Counted from the stretch's first letter, positions 33,041 to 45,477 are shown. The stretch: 64,000 nucleotides of DNA from Histoplasma ohiense (GCA_017607445.1 JAEVHH010000004.1:3038001-3102000), one strand, 5' to 3'. Notes: a model not told the origin generated them from the sequence alone. Translations and numbers: made by a program.

Positions 33041-34962
33041 GAAATGTATAAAATCAAACATATTGACAAACGCCCATTACCCACCAAGACCGGTCGTTCT
33101 GGCGGCATTCAACTTCGTTCATTAGAACTACTACGAAATATGGGCTTAAAACGCAAGATCATGGCGCGCGAGCCCTCTAGGGCTTATGATGTTGCGTTCT
33201 GTAACCCCTTCCCGAATGGTACAGGAATACAACGGACGGGGAATTGGCCTAGCTGCCCCTCATTCATCGACACCAGATACCCATTCGCCCACATTGTTAC
33301 ACCAAGGACATATTGAAAAGGATTTCATAAAGGAACTGGCCAAGCACGGAACCACTGTCGACCGGCCGTGGACCGTTTTGGGGTTTAAGCACGATGGGAA
33401 GGGATAATGCGTACCCTGTGGAAGTCACTCTCAGGGACCTCGATACAAATATCGTACAAGTTTAAGAACAAAATATTTGTTTGGTGGAGAAGGAGCCAAG
33501 AGTTTCATCAAAAGACAACTCAATTGGGAATAAAATTTATTCACAAGGACCCGATTTCTCATGTTTGGGGTGTGATTGATGGAGTTGTACAGTACAAACA
33601 TTCTAATCCCATACGAAGCGGACGAGGGGACGTTAACAAAAATTCTCTAGACAAAATGCACCATCCAGCCAGGTAGCGGTGCTGTGATGATTATACCACG
33701 AGAAAGTAATACGGTTCGGTTATGCGTCCAAATTTCGTCCTCAACTGATTCAGACTGGGATCCACGGAAAACAGCAACAGTTTCAGAGATCCAGCAGGCA
33801 GCCAAATTAATTTTGCAGCCTTACCATTTAGAATGGGACATGGTCGAGTGATACTCTGTATCCTGTCGGACAGGGAATTGCTGACAAGTTTTCATTGGAC
33901 CATCGGGTATTCATAGGCGGCGATGCTTGTCATACACATAGCGTGAGTGACTTTTGCTCGCTGTTATCAAGCGTATATATATATATATATATATATATAT
34001 ACGTGCGGCGTAACTTAGCCTTCTTCAGCCAAAAGCAGGTCAGGGTATGAATACCGCATTTCACGACGCACTCAACTTCGCTGGAAAGTACACATTGTAG
34101 AAGGAGGCTTCGCAAAACCGACTACTTTGTCCACATATGAATCGGAGCGCAAACTAATTTCTTAAAGTCTCCTTAACTTTGACGCTCAGTATGCTGCCCT
34201 GTTCTCCTTACGCCTCCCATCCGCCCCCGAACTGGGAGTAGCCAGCAACAACCACGACGGCGCGGCAAGCAACAACGACAAATTCGTAGAAATTTTCAAG
34301 TCCGATTGCGAATTTACCGGTGGGTATGGCATTGCTTATCAACCCAACATCTCAACTGGAACCCCAATCATCCAGCCAAGTCCTCTTTATTCAACCCCGC
34401 GGGGGTAAAATTGCTTCCCGGACGAGCCTTCCTCTCATGCATCGTTACACGACTCAGCGACTCCAACAAAGTCGCACTGGAACAAGTAATATCCACCAAC
34501 GGATCGTTCCCCATCCACCTCTTCGCTGGAGACCCAGACAAGACAAAACAACCAGTGAGCGATTTCGCCATAAACCTGGAGACAAAACGCTCCTTTTACT
34601 CCAGCTACCAGCAGAGAGATATCAGCGCCGTCTCTCCTTTCGAACGACACATAACCCGCACTCCCCCTTCTTCACGCTCTTCGTGTCACAGACCATCTGC
34701 CCAGGGTACTGAGGGCGTATCGCCATCATATCTATATCGACGACATCCCCGACATCAAGGCGCCGGATGTGAATGCTGCGGCCCACACGAAACTTGGGTT
34801 CGATGCGGAGAACGGCGGCGTGGTTGTTCTCAGGCCAGATGGGCATATTGTGTGCGCCACGCGGTTTGTCGAGGGGAGCGGCACGGTGGATGCGCTGAAT
34901 GGGTATTTCGGGCCGTTTGCAACTAAGCCTCTTGGTGATGACGGAGATTCTCGTGCAAGATT
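33041..34962 (+). pseudogene. phenol 2-monooxygenase-like FAD enzyme, pseudogene
   Basis: Plus-strand fragments in changing frames match the phenol-hydroxylase group (FAD_binding_3 plus Phe_hydrox_dim). In order: IKHIDKRPLPTKTGRS and LRSLELLRNMGLKRKIM (33050-33150), LAKHGTTVDRPWTVLGFKHD (about 33340), GGEGAKSFIKRQLNWE ending in a stop (about 33490), and a long stretch to GGDACHTHS, continued as PKAGQGMNTAFHDALNFA after an intron (33943-34028). Then come YESERKL, the thioredoxin-like C-terminal domain from about 34390, and GVVVLRPDGHIVCATRFVE (about 34830). Frameshifts occur near 33290, 34085, 34400 and 34650, plus stops near 33460 and 34163. The N-terminal GxGxxG FAD motif is missing. The retained intron contains a (TA)n run at 33974-34001. 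Not functional. Confidence 0.85.
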
Positions 34963-36859
34963 GCGATGTTATATATCATATTGGCAGGGTTTGGTAGTTG
35001 CTTGCTGTTTTTTCTTTAATGTATGAATTTATTTATTTATTTATTTATTTTTATTTTTATTTTTTATTTTTTTCCCCCGTTTGTGTAACCGTGGCCATTA
35101 TGTTTATTTTTACTTTATTGTGACTTATACTAGGATATGCATATTTCTATTCCAAGTAAACTATATTCTTTCAAATCCCCTAGTCTATCTATCTCCATTT
35201 CTTTTCTTTTCTGGTTTTTTTCTGTTTTTTTTTTTTTTTGTGCTGTTTCTTCCAAACATCACAAGTAAATAATTCCGTTGACGCCCTGAAAGTGGAGAAC
35301 GTTTGGCGTTTTGGAAAATTTCAGATTCATCCTCATGGAACGAAAATAGACAGAAAATATTATTTACCAGGTTCTCTCTGTCCACTAGACATGGATTTAC
35401 ATTGCAACCTTTACTCAATGCAATGTTGGCGGTGAAAAAAAAAAAAAAAAAAAAAAAAAAGGAGTTAACAGAGTTAAAACGAGACGGAAGACGCTCGGCC
35501 ATGCCGCACACGGGTTTGAAGGTCGCAAACCACGTGCGGAGAGTGCCCTAGGAAGAAATACGAGGAAAGACGTTGAACTTTCTTTCCCTTCCTTTTCTTT
35601 TCTTTTCTCTTTTTAAAAAAAAGGCACAAACCACTTCAGTGGATAGTTGATATTTGCCAAATGGATACGATACGCCGAAATATATCTAGAGAAGAACAAA
35701 CAAAATATCCGCTCCTTAATTTAAACAATGGTACGTTATAAAAAGATAAATAAATACAAAAGCAAAGATGGCCTTCCTTCCACCCATTCACCCAAAAGAG
35801 GAGAAAAGAGAGATAAAAGGCAAAAAAAAAAAAAAAGAAAAGAAAAGAAATAGAGAGGATAAGAAGAAAAAATGTCTCACACTCACCCACACCAACATCA
35901 ATTCCGAACCATTGGGATCGAACGTGGGAGGGAGGGTTATGGGAAGCAATGGGCGGAACGAAAATACCAACATTAAAAGGACTAGTGCAAAAAGATAAAA
36001 CATCCCATATATAGGAAGATGTAGTTGGCTGATGGGGGGTGGGAGAGGATTTAAAAAAAAATCGCCGTCCTCCCGCGCGAGGCGTCCACGATTCGAAGTG
36101 AAAACAAAACCCCTTTGTGCTGTAACTTGGACAGGGAAAACGGAGCGTTATATATGTTTGCAGTTAAACATCTTAAGCTAGGGTATATGGCGTAATAAAA
36201 CGGGAGCGAAAATATGTCGCAACAAGAAGGGAAATATCATGAGCCGTTTCAAGGGGGGTTCGTTAGGGCAGATCGAGCAGTCGTGAACTCATGTTGTCGC
36301 TCCACGCTTTGAGAAGGTAAAGAGGAACAAAATCAATGTGGAGATGGGAGAAGTCAAACCCTTATCGGCGGAAGGGCCAGTAAGGAGAGGGGTATTACAA
36401 TAAATAGCCAAATATATGATAAAAAACACCCGCATGGAGTGGGCATATGCGTGAACCCCAGGTCCAACCAACGCCGGCGCCCAGCGGTTGCATAAAAAGG
36501 GGAAAGTCGATAAAGCAAACACGCTCCACCGGAGAAGAAAAAACCCAGCTGCCGTGCCACCCCACATTAAATCGCGTAAATAGAAGCAAAAGCACCATCC
36601 ATTAATTCAAATTTCAATGAACAGACAAACCTGACCCCGGATCCAAGAGAGCATTTCTTCGAAGGCAATGGCTGGAATATAAAATATAAAAAGCAGCCAT
36701 AGTTGGGTAATGTCACTTCGTCGAGAGAAGACTTATTCTCCGCTTCTCTCGCTCCAAAAACCCAAAGCACAAACGGTGGCATCTTTTCGTTTTCGTTTTT
36801 TATATATTTTTCTTTTGTATTTTGGGGCGCATGCAGGTTAAAAGAGACTTCATTCCCAA
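34963..36859. other. simple-sequence-rich stretch, no gene
   Basis: Starts with ATTT-type repeats (about 35020-35075). It contains a 26-nt A tract (35435-35460), AAAAG runs (about 35820-35880) and many short A/G blocks. Frames here are low-complexity only. It may include the 3' UTR of the small minus-strand gene that ends at 36860. Confidence 0.45.
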
Positions 36860-37216
36860 CTACCGACTAGGAAACGCAATTTTTCTAAAAGCTAACTTTG
36901 TCTGCGATGCGAAATTCGTACGTGAACCCGAGGACGAGGACGAGGAAGACAAAGACAATGAGGACGACACAGAAGATGAGGAAGTGGTAGAGCGTGATCG
37001 GTTCATAATTGCCCGTCGTGAGGTACCAGCGGCTTGAGAAGGTGGAGGAATGCTAGTGGGTGATCTGCCGACCATTGCCCGTCGCGGGGTAGAGGCGGCT
37101 CGCGCAGCTTCCACAGCAAGGATGTCTTCCAGTCGTACGTCTGCATCGGAGAAGGTATGCTGTTGGAGCTTTTCTGTGTCGAGAAGCTCCGTGAATTTCG
37201 AGGGCTGGAATGGCAT
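36860..37216 (-). CDS. small Ser/Arg-rich protein of unknown function
   Basis: A 118-residue frame from an ATG at 37216. The N-terminal 38 residues look structured and well formed (FTELLDTEKLQQHTFSDADV). Then an internal near-duplication occurs: RRAMVGRS and RRAIMNRS, each preceded by an Ala/Ser-rich stretch. The C-terminus has a run of about 25 Ser residues mixed with Leu and Val before a basic end. I do not recognise a family. Codon usage and the clean start suggest a real gene. The Ser tract is encoded by imperfect TCN repeats and could vary between strains. Confidence 0.55.
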   Translation of the reverse strand: MPFQPSKFTELLDTEKLQQHTFSDADVRLEDILAVEAARAASTPRRAMVGRSPTSIPPPSQAAGTSRRAIMNRSRSTTSSSSVSSSLSLSSSSSSSGSRTNFASQTKLAFRKIAFPSR

Positions 37217-40200
37217 GTTTCCTACGGGTTAGGAACCTGATTTGATATTTGTAAACTGGCGCAATGAGTGTTATAAATATATAACGGTCGATAGGGACGT
37301 ATGCCGGGAAAACTTTTCGGCGTGGGAAAACTAATAAAGGATATAGCGCTCCTTATTCTGCTGCTTAATATGCTGTTGGACTTTTCGAGGCGTGCGCCGC
37401 TGGCTCTGGCCAGTGCGATTTTATTTGCGATGGCAACGAGGTAGAAGAACGGTTGCAAATGAGTGCGATGACGCAATCTCTTTCTTTCGGCTTTATGCCT
37501 AAAAATATTGCAGACTTTATGCCCGAGAGAGTTGATAATATGTGATCAACGATAGTTATGATGATGGTATGATATGCTGCGACATGGGAAACTCCACCGT
37601 TGGCGTGCCCCTCGTCTAAATAAAGACGGAAGGGGGAAAACAATCTGGAAGTCTCTCCCCTGTGTGTCTTCGTAATCTCCAGGAATTTTTCAAGGATAGA
37701 GTTAATAAACGGCGCAGTGATTTACGTGAGCGAGAGCAGTAGATTCCAGAGAGGAGCGGGAATCAGGATAAACACATATAGATAAAACCAATAAACCCTC
37801 CCTGCAAAGGGGGCAAGCAGCGGGATTATGATTAAAACGAGTGTTGGGAGCTGATCGATAAGGTGAAGGAAAACAGAGAGATGATAATTTGGGGAACAAG
37901 GTTACAAAATAAACAACGTTCCCACACGGGTGATTGCAGAGGAAGCGAAACAACCTAGCCAATACGGGATCTCAGGTATTTCAGGTATTTCCGGCTCGGG
38001 TCCGTATGTATTAATGGCTGTCCTGCGCTTTTTTTACTTTTTTTCCCCTTCACGTTGTTTCTTCGAAATTCGAAGACCTTAAAGGCCGATTTTTAAAATC
38101 GCTGGAGTGGCAGACCGAGCTCGCCCCGCCGTACTCCCGCCGCACACGCGAGCTGCATCACGGACCACCCCCAGATCCAAAGAAAATTATTAGCCCAGCC
38201 AAGAAAGACGGCCTCCTCTAAACTATTCCGGAACGATAAATGTTTCGGCCTTAGGGAGGTGGAATGGATGTTGATTCGCTGCCAAACAGACCTGTCCCGG
38301 TTGGGAGTTTCCGTCTAGTTTCATGAGTGGCCAAAGTGTTTTATTTCTCAGCGCAGGCCGCCGGAAAGAGGAAATTCAACTGTGCCTCGTGCTTTAGACA
38401 CGGGATATAGAGGGGGTTTTGAGGAACCCACTTTCGTTTCAATGAATCATCATCCCATGCACACTGCGGTGCATGCGATACAGGGGAAGTATCAACATGC
38501 CCATAGGCGGAGTTCTTCTTGTGTCAGATCGCACTCGCCGCTCTGGTAACGGTAAATTGCATAACTATATTGGCCATCGAACTTGGACCATGGACGCAAA
38601 GCTACCAAACCTGCTCGGCGGAATGGGTTCAGATTCCCTGGCTCAGCCGATCTCAGTTGCCTGATGGCGTTAAATTAGTTTCAAGTTCCCAACGAACCCC
38701 TCGCTTCAACTTACCCCGGCGAAAACCCAAAAGAAAAAATGATCTACGCCAGACCGATCCTGTTCCACCTGTGTGGTTGGTGGCGGTCCAGGATAGTTGA
38801 ACTAGTCGTCCAGTTAACTAGCTAGTTAGTCAACCTCTTAGGCTCTCAATTAGTCCTCGAACTAACTCATTTATCCCCTCGGCTGACCTGATCATGCGGC
38901 TTGCCGGTCAAGAAACAGGTTATTCTCCAGATCTCGCCCCGAGACGAAGAAGGGGGGGCGTTCATCCACAAAGATATTTTGTCCAATTCCCTTTGTTTAT
39001 CCCGCTTTGTTGTATTGAGAATGGGTTCCGGTCCGTGGATGGCACGTTGTGGTTGCTGTGGTTGTGTTGTTGTTTGATTAACGTTGGCGGGGGTTCCCGC
39101 CAACGGCCAAAACCTAACCCACATCGAGCGTACAACCGGGATATATTGACTTTGACGAAGCCAGCCAACAACAAAGTAAACCACGGACGTGAGTGAGAGT
39201 GCAAGGCCTAACAATAGACGGAAGATGGAGTGACTGTCCGTGAAGAAATGCTGGTCTCCACATTCTTCCCTTCCTCCAGGAATGCAGAAGGAAGCCTATG
39301 GGTATCTTGCGATCAAGCCTCACACATCATCGTACTGAAGAATGTGCATGGACCATCTCTCTGTGAGTGGAGCTGCGCTATGCAGCCTGCAGTAAAATGT
39401 AATCCTCTGACTCCCTCTGAGCCCCGCGTCGATTGTTGCAGCAGAAGACTTTTTCTTGGTGGGCTCGTCTGCTCTTCCCTGGATGCTTGTTAAATGAATG
39501 CAGAAAATGTACATTACAAACATTCGGTCTAGACGCCACCTTGAATTCCTTATGGCGGTCCAGCCTTGAACCGCACTTCATATTCCGTCAGCCCTGTCAT
39601 TAAAGAGGGAGTACGGGGTTGGATTTTCCCTCGGGCCAATTCTGAATATCTACTCCGAACTTAATATATACGCAGCATGCACACCCTTCGACGGAGGTGT
39701 GGAACAAACAAAAGTCCTTGCACTCGTTGCAAAGGCTGGAGTTTGTAATGGAAATCTCCTACCAGAACTCCCACCAGCTCTGGATAATCCCAACCCTCGC
39801 TAAAAAGGATTGGGAAGTGATTTTTGGCTTTTCTTTAGCCATGCAGAAATTGGAGCCGAGTGTCAGCCCGCCGACTCTATACGAGAGGCCTAGCAGGCTC
39901 CGCTACAGCCCAGATTCTCCGTTCCTCACAAAATGATTCAATAAACTAATTGAAGACATGGAGTGATTATTGTCGAAAAAAAAAAAAAAAATTTGGAATT
40001 GAAAAAAGTTATTTTCAAGATTTAGTTAAACATTATTTATCTCTGAATAATATTGACGGAGTGTGACTGTACTAGCATATCTACACCAACATGGAAGAGT
40101 CAAAGTAGGTAACTTATTTATATACTCCGTACTTGACTCATGCAATGTCACTCACCCTTACACATCAGCGCAGAAGCAAGATCATCCTTCAACTCCCCTT

Positions 40201-40984
40201 TGAATCCCATCCTCATCACCATCTTCACAATCGGCAACACCAAGCCTCCCCAATCCCACGCCAAGCAAGGACCTCCTATCCTCGTCGCTCTATAGCTCGC
40301 TCGCCTTGCCCATCAACCCCCATCTTCGTCCTCCCATCCAACCTCCCCTTGCGGCAAACCCAACTCACAGACTGCCCCCGTGGTGTTGACACCCGCGACT
40401 GGTCTTCCGCTCCTCCAACGCAATCCCCCCGTCAGAACATACACATACTGCCCCAGTCTCCTTTTACGTGCCTCAGGAGCTTGATCAGCATGTAATACGC
40501 GCGAATCTGCTGTTTTGTAGTTTGTACGTCCGGAAACGGAAGAGACGGTAGCCTCATCGGTCTTTAATGTCGATGATGCAATGGTGTGGAAGAGATGGGG
40601 TGGGATGTTAGAAAAGAGGTTGGTGAGCGAGGAGAGGGAGAAGATGTGTGTGTGTGTGTGTGTTTAATCAGTGCATGCACTTAGGCAAAAGAGGTTATTG
40701 GATCCTTGCTACATCTGCCATCTCCAGGCAACCGCTTGCTTTAACTGCTGAGCTTAGCATCGCGAGTTTCAACCTGCAAAAGGAATATGGCATATCATTG
40801 CAGGTATCCCAATGATGTTTCGTGGTGATGTTTAGAGCAAAAGCGGAGAAGATGTTCTTGGGTTGTTTGAACAACCTTGGTTGACTTAGGAAGAGGCGTC
40901 AATGTTCATCTGGTTCAAAACAAGAAAGAAGATAGAACAACGATCACACTATGCTGTTGGATACAATATCTTGGTGTAGAATAA
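37217..40984. other. long stretch with no supported gene
   Basis: About 3.8 kb with no recognised protein. A frame at about 40462-40536 (VSFYVPQELDQHVIRANLLF) and an adjacent one (FNVDDAMVWKRWGGMLEK, about 40567) look protein-like but are short and interrupted by a stop; they may be remnants of one gene. A (TG)n run lies at about 40645-40664 and a 15-nt A tract near 39976. The 9-mer TACTCCGTA is at 40123-40131. Confidence 0.35.
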
Positions 40985-41284
40985 ATGAACAGTCTCTCCT
41001 TTCTTCAGGGCCTTCTACCCTCTCCCCATCCGCTGCACCCAAGAGAAGATCGGGATGTGTGGCCTCGAATTGATGAAGCATTCGAGGAAGTTGTTCAAAG
41101 GTATCGACGAAAGTGCGAAATGGGTGAGTTTGGTAGGGATGAAACAGCTGCTATCCTTGACTTGATTCTCCAAATGCTGGCATTCCGGCCAGAGGAGCGG
41201 CCAACAGCCGAAGATATTCTCAAGTCGGAGTGGATGGTTAAGTGGGCGTTGCCTGATTTCAATCGCAGGTTGCGGATAGGATAG
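40985..41284 (+). pseudogene. protein kinase C-terminal fragment (SRPK-like)
   Basis: Only the end of a kinase domain is present. AAILDLILQMLAFRPEERPT is the conserved Arg region of subdomain XI, and DILKSEWMVKWALPDF is the usual kinase end. The composition resembles SR-protein-kinase-like families common in Onygenales. No catalytic loop or nucleotide-binding lobe is upstream in any frame within 800 bp, so an isolated 99-codon tail remains. It could be a 5'-truncated copy left by recombination. No function is expected. Confidence 0.65.
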
Positions 41285-42781
41285 ACTCTCCAGGGAAAGG
41301 CGTTAAACAGGGAATGGCAGGCAAATATGATGGGCTTATCCGAATTATAGCAGACTATCCAGCTGGTTGAAGATGAGGGAGGAACCTCTTTCTGGTAAAC
41401 GCGTGGTTGTTTCCTCCCAATATAGAATGAGAAACAACACTTGCCCTTTAACTTCCGAGCAATCTCTATTCCCACCTCAATTCAATACCCGATCAAGAAT
41501 ATTCCGCTCACTAATTCTGTGCTGGAATTGCTGCCTGTCTCCGGGCGCCATTGGTTAGCTCTCTACAACAACAAGGCAATCGAAATGGCTTTAGGTTAGG
41601 TGTTAAAAAGATGTATTCTGGATTCCATTCAGTTTGGGCATCTAGAGGAGTTATTGCTGACTGAATCACTAGAAATGATGGAACCAATCCTCAGCTTTTT
41701 GAGATTTCTGCTCGAGATTTGAAACTATTCGTCCCAACTTTCCAAGAGATGCTGTAATTTTGAAAGATATACTGTATTATATTTCAAAGAATAGTGAAAA
41801 AAGCTAGAACTGTGAGAAGGATTGATTCATTCTACATAGCTAGGTAGCCACTCCTTCATTATAAAATGCAGTGATTCGTTTTTCTATCAAGCTCTTGAAG
41901 TCCTCCTGGAATATCTTGTCCTATACCATGAAAAACTCTTGTAATCTCTTGCATTGAGATTTTCCTCATTGGTCAATCGGATAGTTAAGCCCTACCCTAT
42001 GGCTCCTCATCTTGTAGCCCCTTCGTGACTGACGCCTTTGAGAACCTTCTCAGAACTGCCGCGTTACACATGCCGCCATCCCTCGCATGGTTGTACTCTA
42101 TGCAATAGAATATCGGGCCCAGTCACCAGTGTACCCACCCATCTTTGAGATACGGATGGGGCCCACGGAATGAATGCCCCTAAAGAATATTCCGTTAACC
42201 ATCCCCGTAGATAGCTAACTCCCTTTTATTTAGTTGCCTTTCCTCTCTACTTCTCTTCTCGCGACACAGACCTAATGGCAACATAAACCCATCCTGGGGG
42301 AGTAAAGGAATAAAGGAACCAATATTCGAACCGTTTGAGACCCAAGCCAACGCCGGGGACGTAGGTAAGTCTAGCCCCGGCCCGCACATTCCTTCAAACA
42401 AAGTGTATACACGAGTCGTGAAGTCGAGGAACGTTTTCCCGGGTTCAACGTTGGTGGTGCTCGTAGATTTCTTCATTTTCTCACTCTTCCCCTTTCAAAA
42501 GTTAAGGCTATTCAAAAAGGCATGGGAAGCTTCTAAGGAGTTTATCTGAATATGTATACTCCTCATGAGCGTAACGCAATAACTAACAGTGAAATTAACA
42601 ATAAAATAAAATAAAATAAAACAAAAATATATAACAAAACAATAAGAAAAAAAAAAAACGCCCCAATCGCCAGATATTTGAAGACTTGGTTGACCCATTT
42701 TCGTAATCCTTTCTTTTCTCTTTTTTATTTTCCTTCTCAGTTTTTCTTGATATGTTTTCTCTATTGTCCTTGTACAGGCTT
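41285..42781. other. AT-rich and CpG-poor, no gene
   Basis: From about 41590 to 41990 the sequence is AT-rich and has few CpGs, like the decayed blocks elsewhere in the window. No motif allows a class. The last 300 bp form the 3' flank of SmF, with a TAAAA-type simple repeat near 42600-42622. Confidence 0.4.
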
Positions 42782-43646
42782 TTATCCCTCAGCCATCTGT
42801 ACGTCGTTCATCTCCACGCCTTTCGCTGCCGATATCCAAAGGACATTATTGCACCTAGACAAATGGTGAGGCAGGTCGCGAGTTAGCGCGCATGGCACAG
42901 TTTCGTATCTACATATAGATAAACACTAGAACAGAAAAGAACACAGCCATTCCTCCACCGACTTTGGGGGGGGGGGGGATGGGTCCGGGGAGCCATAGCC
43001 GTAAGTATCACGGCAATGGCTCCAATTTGCAAAAAGATCTCGAGAGAACGAAGAGCGATGAAGAGAAAGATCCCCATGGGAAGTGGGGGGTGGAGCAAAG
43101 AAAAAGAAAAAAAAGAAAGCTAACCGTATCAAAACCTGTCCCAAACTACCCGTGCTCTTGCCCTCGATAAATTCCTCCGTGTTCGACAATTGGATATTCA
43201 TATAGGAATCGACGCTGACGAGCTGGCCCTTGTATTCTGTATGTCCCCATTTCAGGCGCACGAGGACATCTTCGTTGACGCTGTACCAGAACAAAAAAAA
43301 TTAAGAACAGGAACACAGCGTTAGGTGAAATAGAGAAGGAAAAAAAAAAAAAAGAAAAAGCAAAAGAAACCCCTTTCGGGAACATTGGGATAGAAGCAAG
43401 TAGTAACGGGGAAAGGGCCCGAGTGGTTCTGGTTGGGAAGGGAGGTCGTGGGGAGGCATGTCATTGGTAAGAGACGTACAGAGATTGCAGCATAGGCCGC
43501 GGGTTTAAAGGTATGAACTATTGATATGAAAATATGTTAGACTTTAACATCCATCGCATAGCGGGGTTATCAAAAATGGGAGGAAGGCGTTGATAAGAAA
43601 GTAATGCGGCCTGGCTTTGATTTGGTACGTTGGCACCTACTGTCAT
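42782..43646 (-). CDS. SMX3: small nuclear ribonucleoprotein SmF
   Basis: Four exons on the minus strand: 43641-43646, 43480-43517, 43125-43280 and 42782-42854. They close to 90 residues. The first exon codes only Met-Thr. The second gives FIPLNPRPMLQSL, the conserved SmF start. The third carries the Sm1 motif (VLVRLKWGHTEYKGQLVSVDSYMN, in part) and the fourth the Sm2 motif RCNNVLWISAA. Donors are gtaggt, gtacgt and gttagc. SmF is one of seven proteins of the ring around the Sm site of U1, U2, U4 and U5 snRNAs. The third intron contains a G tract of 14 (about 42966-42979) on the plus strand. The coding sequence is 273 nt while introns total almost 600 nt. Length agrees with SmF in other ascomycetes. 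Confidence 0.92.
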
Positions 43647-44274
43647 GGTAAATTAGGATGTGTTATATCTATCAGGCAGATATGAGGTAGGGCCCTGTGG
43701 AAGAGGACGACGACCCTAAATAGATATAAAAGGGAGTAGGTGGTGGGTTTGTAAGGTTGGTGAGCGCGAGGATGTAAGCTGTTGAGCTCTCTGGAGTCTG
43801 AAGGATTTCATGTGTTGCGAGTGATCTGCCGAATTAGGCGGTGAGAAGGTCACCCAATCAGGGTCGAGTCGCGATTTTCATTGATTCGTGAAACATAGTA
43901 TTCTTTCAACTCAACCAATAAAAATTAGTTCTTTTAGTTATTAAGGAACTTGATATAAATCAAATTTCAACGAACACAAGGCCCCGAACGAGCCTTGTCC
44001 TTCAAATTAGAAAATGCAAATATTTACTCATGATCGATTTATTGAGTCAATGAAGGGACAAGATCCCATTATCCCATTTACCATAGTGATGGTTGAATGC
44101 TAGGGGTTTTTCTTGTCGGACAGAAAACACTGAACCAGGGCAATGAATAGCGATTGGTGTTCTTTCGATTCTATCTCTAAACTAGGACCTGCCTAACTAA
44201 TGTCATACATGACTTCTTGGTTTCCCTGCTAATAGATCTGCTAATTTTCATTAATCCTCTTCAAAACAACCGAG
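43647..44274. other. SmF promoter region, no gene
   Basis: Upstream of the minus-strand SmF gene and 3' flank of the next minus-strand gene. The sequence is of ordinary composition with no recognisable frame. Confidence 0.5.
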
Positions 44275-45153
44275 CTACGCGTGTGTCTTCATGTTTAAGT
44301 CGATTTCATTAACCATGGCGTACAAATCATCGAGACTTGGACGTTCCTCTAGCACGTCGTAGGTACAAGCATCCACAATGGCATCCAGAGGTTTGGGAAC
44401 ATGCCATTCCACCTGATGTGTAATCGGGACGTTTCCGTATATCATGCCCTTTATAACATACCCTAGATCGTAAATGTCCGACTTTTCAGTCCAGCCAGCT
44501 TCTAACACCGGCTCGTGGGAGATCTCGGGCGCCAAATGATTCCCCCAACGAGACTCGAGGTCACAGATAAGTAGGCAAGAACCATCGGAAGAGAAGACCA
44601 GATTGTCGATGCGGAGATCGCGATGAACTATCCCGAGGGAATGGAGGCACTTCAGCCCGGAGATTAGCTGTAGAATCCAGCTTTTTTTGTACACAGCAAG
44701 GGTATACACTAATGCTAAGGCGTAGCGGGCCCTGAATTTCTCGAATACCAGCTCACCCTCAGATGATTTTCCGAGTAGTGGAATGATGTGGTTGGATTTT
44801 GGCGCTCCCGGACAGGATCCGCCTTGGCATTTGATCAGGTTTTGAATCTCACTCTTGTATTTGCCCTTCTTGGTGAAATGTTTATTGGGGTCGATTGTCA
44901 CCACAGGCAGCAATGCGAGAAGAGCACTGAGATCCTCAGAGTCATCATCCAGGTCAGGAGGCAGTGGAGCTTGTTCGAGGGGGCGTAATTGGTCACCAAC
45001 AACTTCATAGTCACCTTCCAGCAGAGGCAGGTTCTGCTCTAGACAGAGTATGTCACCAGAAAGAGTGTCAGGTATGGCAGCCAAGCGGATGCACTGGCCT
45101 TGACGAGCCTCGCCTTCGTACCAATATGTGTAGTAGAGAACACCATCAACCAT
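44275..45153 (-). CDS. divergent protein-kinase-like protein, likely frameshifted
   Basis: A 293-residue frame from the ATG at 45153 carries the C-lobe of a kinase. HSLGIVHRDLRIDNLVF is a good catalytic loop; the DFG position reads DLE (LICDLESRWG), and DIYDLGYVIKGMIYG matches the F-helix. The N-lobe is weak, with no clear VAIK lysine or Gly loop. Upstream, an ATG at 45286 opens a frame (MSQITPEDTFTQKVRLLRAN) that stops at about 45200. The downstream frame continues back into the same region (SNLFPPADRLGIDLKVD), so one base gained or lost near 45205 would explain the split. It may be a recent pseudogene, or the 45153 start may be used. Similar single-domain kinases occur in filamentous ascomycetes without known substrates. 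Confidence 0.5.
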   Translation of the reverse strand: MVDGVLYYTYWYEGEARQGQCIRLAAIPDTLSGDILCLEQNLPLLEGDYEVVGDQLRPLEQAPLPPDLDDDSEDLSALLALLPVVTIDPNKHFTKKGKYKSEIQNLIKCQGGSCPGAPKSNHIIPLLGKSSEGELVFEKFRARYALALVYTLAVYKKSWILQLISGLKCLHSLGIVHRDLRIDNLVFSSDGSCLLICDLESRWGNHLAPEISHEPVLEAGWTEKSDIYDLGYVIKGMIYGNVPITHQVEWHVPKPLDAIVDACTYDVLEERPSLDDLYAMVNEIDLNMKTHA

Positions 45154-45421
45154 GTCCACTTTTAGATCTATCCCTAGTCGATCAGCTGGAGGAAAAAGGT
45201 TACTCCCTGTCCCTCTTTCTCTGGTAATTGGCTCGCAGAAGGCGCACTTTCTGGGTAAAAGTGTCTTCAGGTGTTATTTGGCTCATTGTTATTCCAGAAG
45301 GAAAATGTCTGGTGTGGTGTGAGTTCTGATATTAAATAGGTCTGAGGTCGTCTTATTACCTAGTCACGCGGAGAGCGAACGCGTTTTGGTGGAGATGATA
45401 TATTGTTGGGCGTCGATGTGG

Positions 45422-45477
45422 TTGTATTAGCATGGCTGTATGAGAATGGATGTATGAGCATGGTTGTATTAGCATGC
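45422..45477. repeat. 14-bp tandem repeat, four copies
   Basis: Units start at 45422, 45436, 45450 and 45464 and follow the pattern (T/C/A)TGTAT(T/G)AG(C/A)ATG(G/C). Copies one and four are nearly identical, as are two and three. It lies in the upstream flank of the kinase-like gene. Confidence 0.8.

Noticed and set aside
40644..40664. Possible CRISPR-like or telomeric repeat
   Set aside because: It is a plain TG dinucleotide run; no spaced direct repeats are present and none are expected in fungi.
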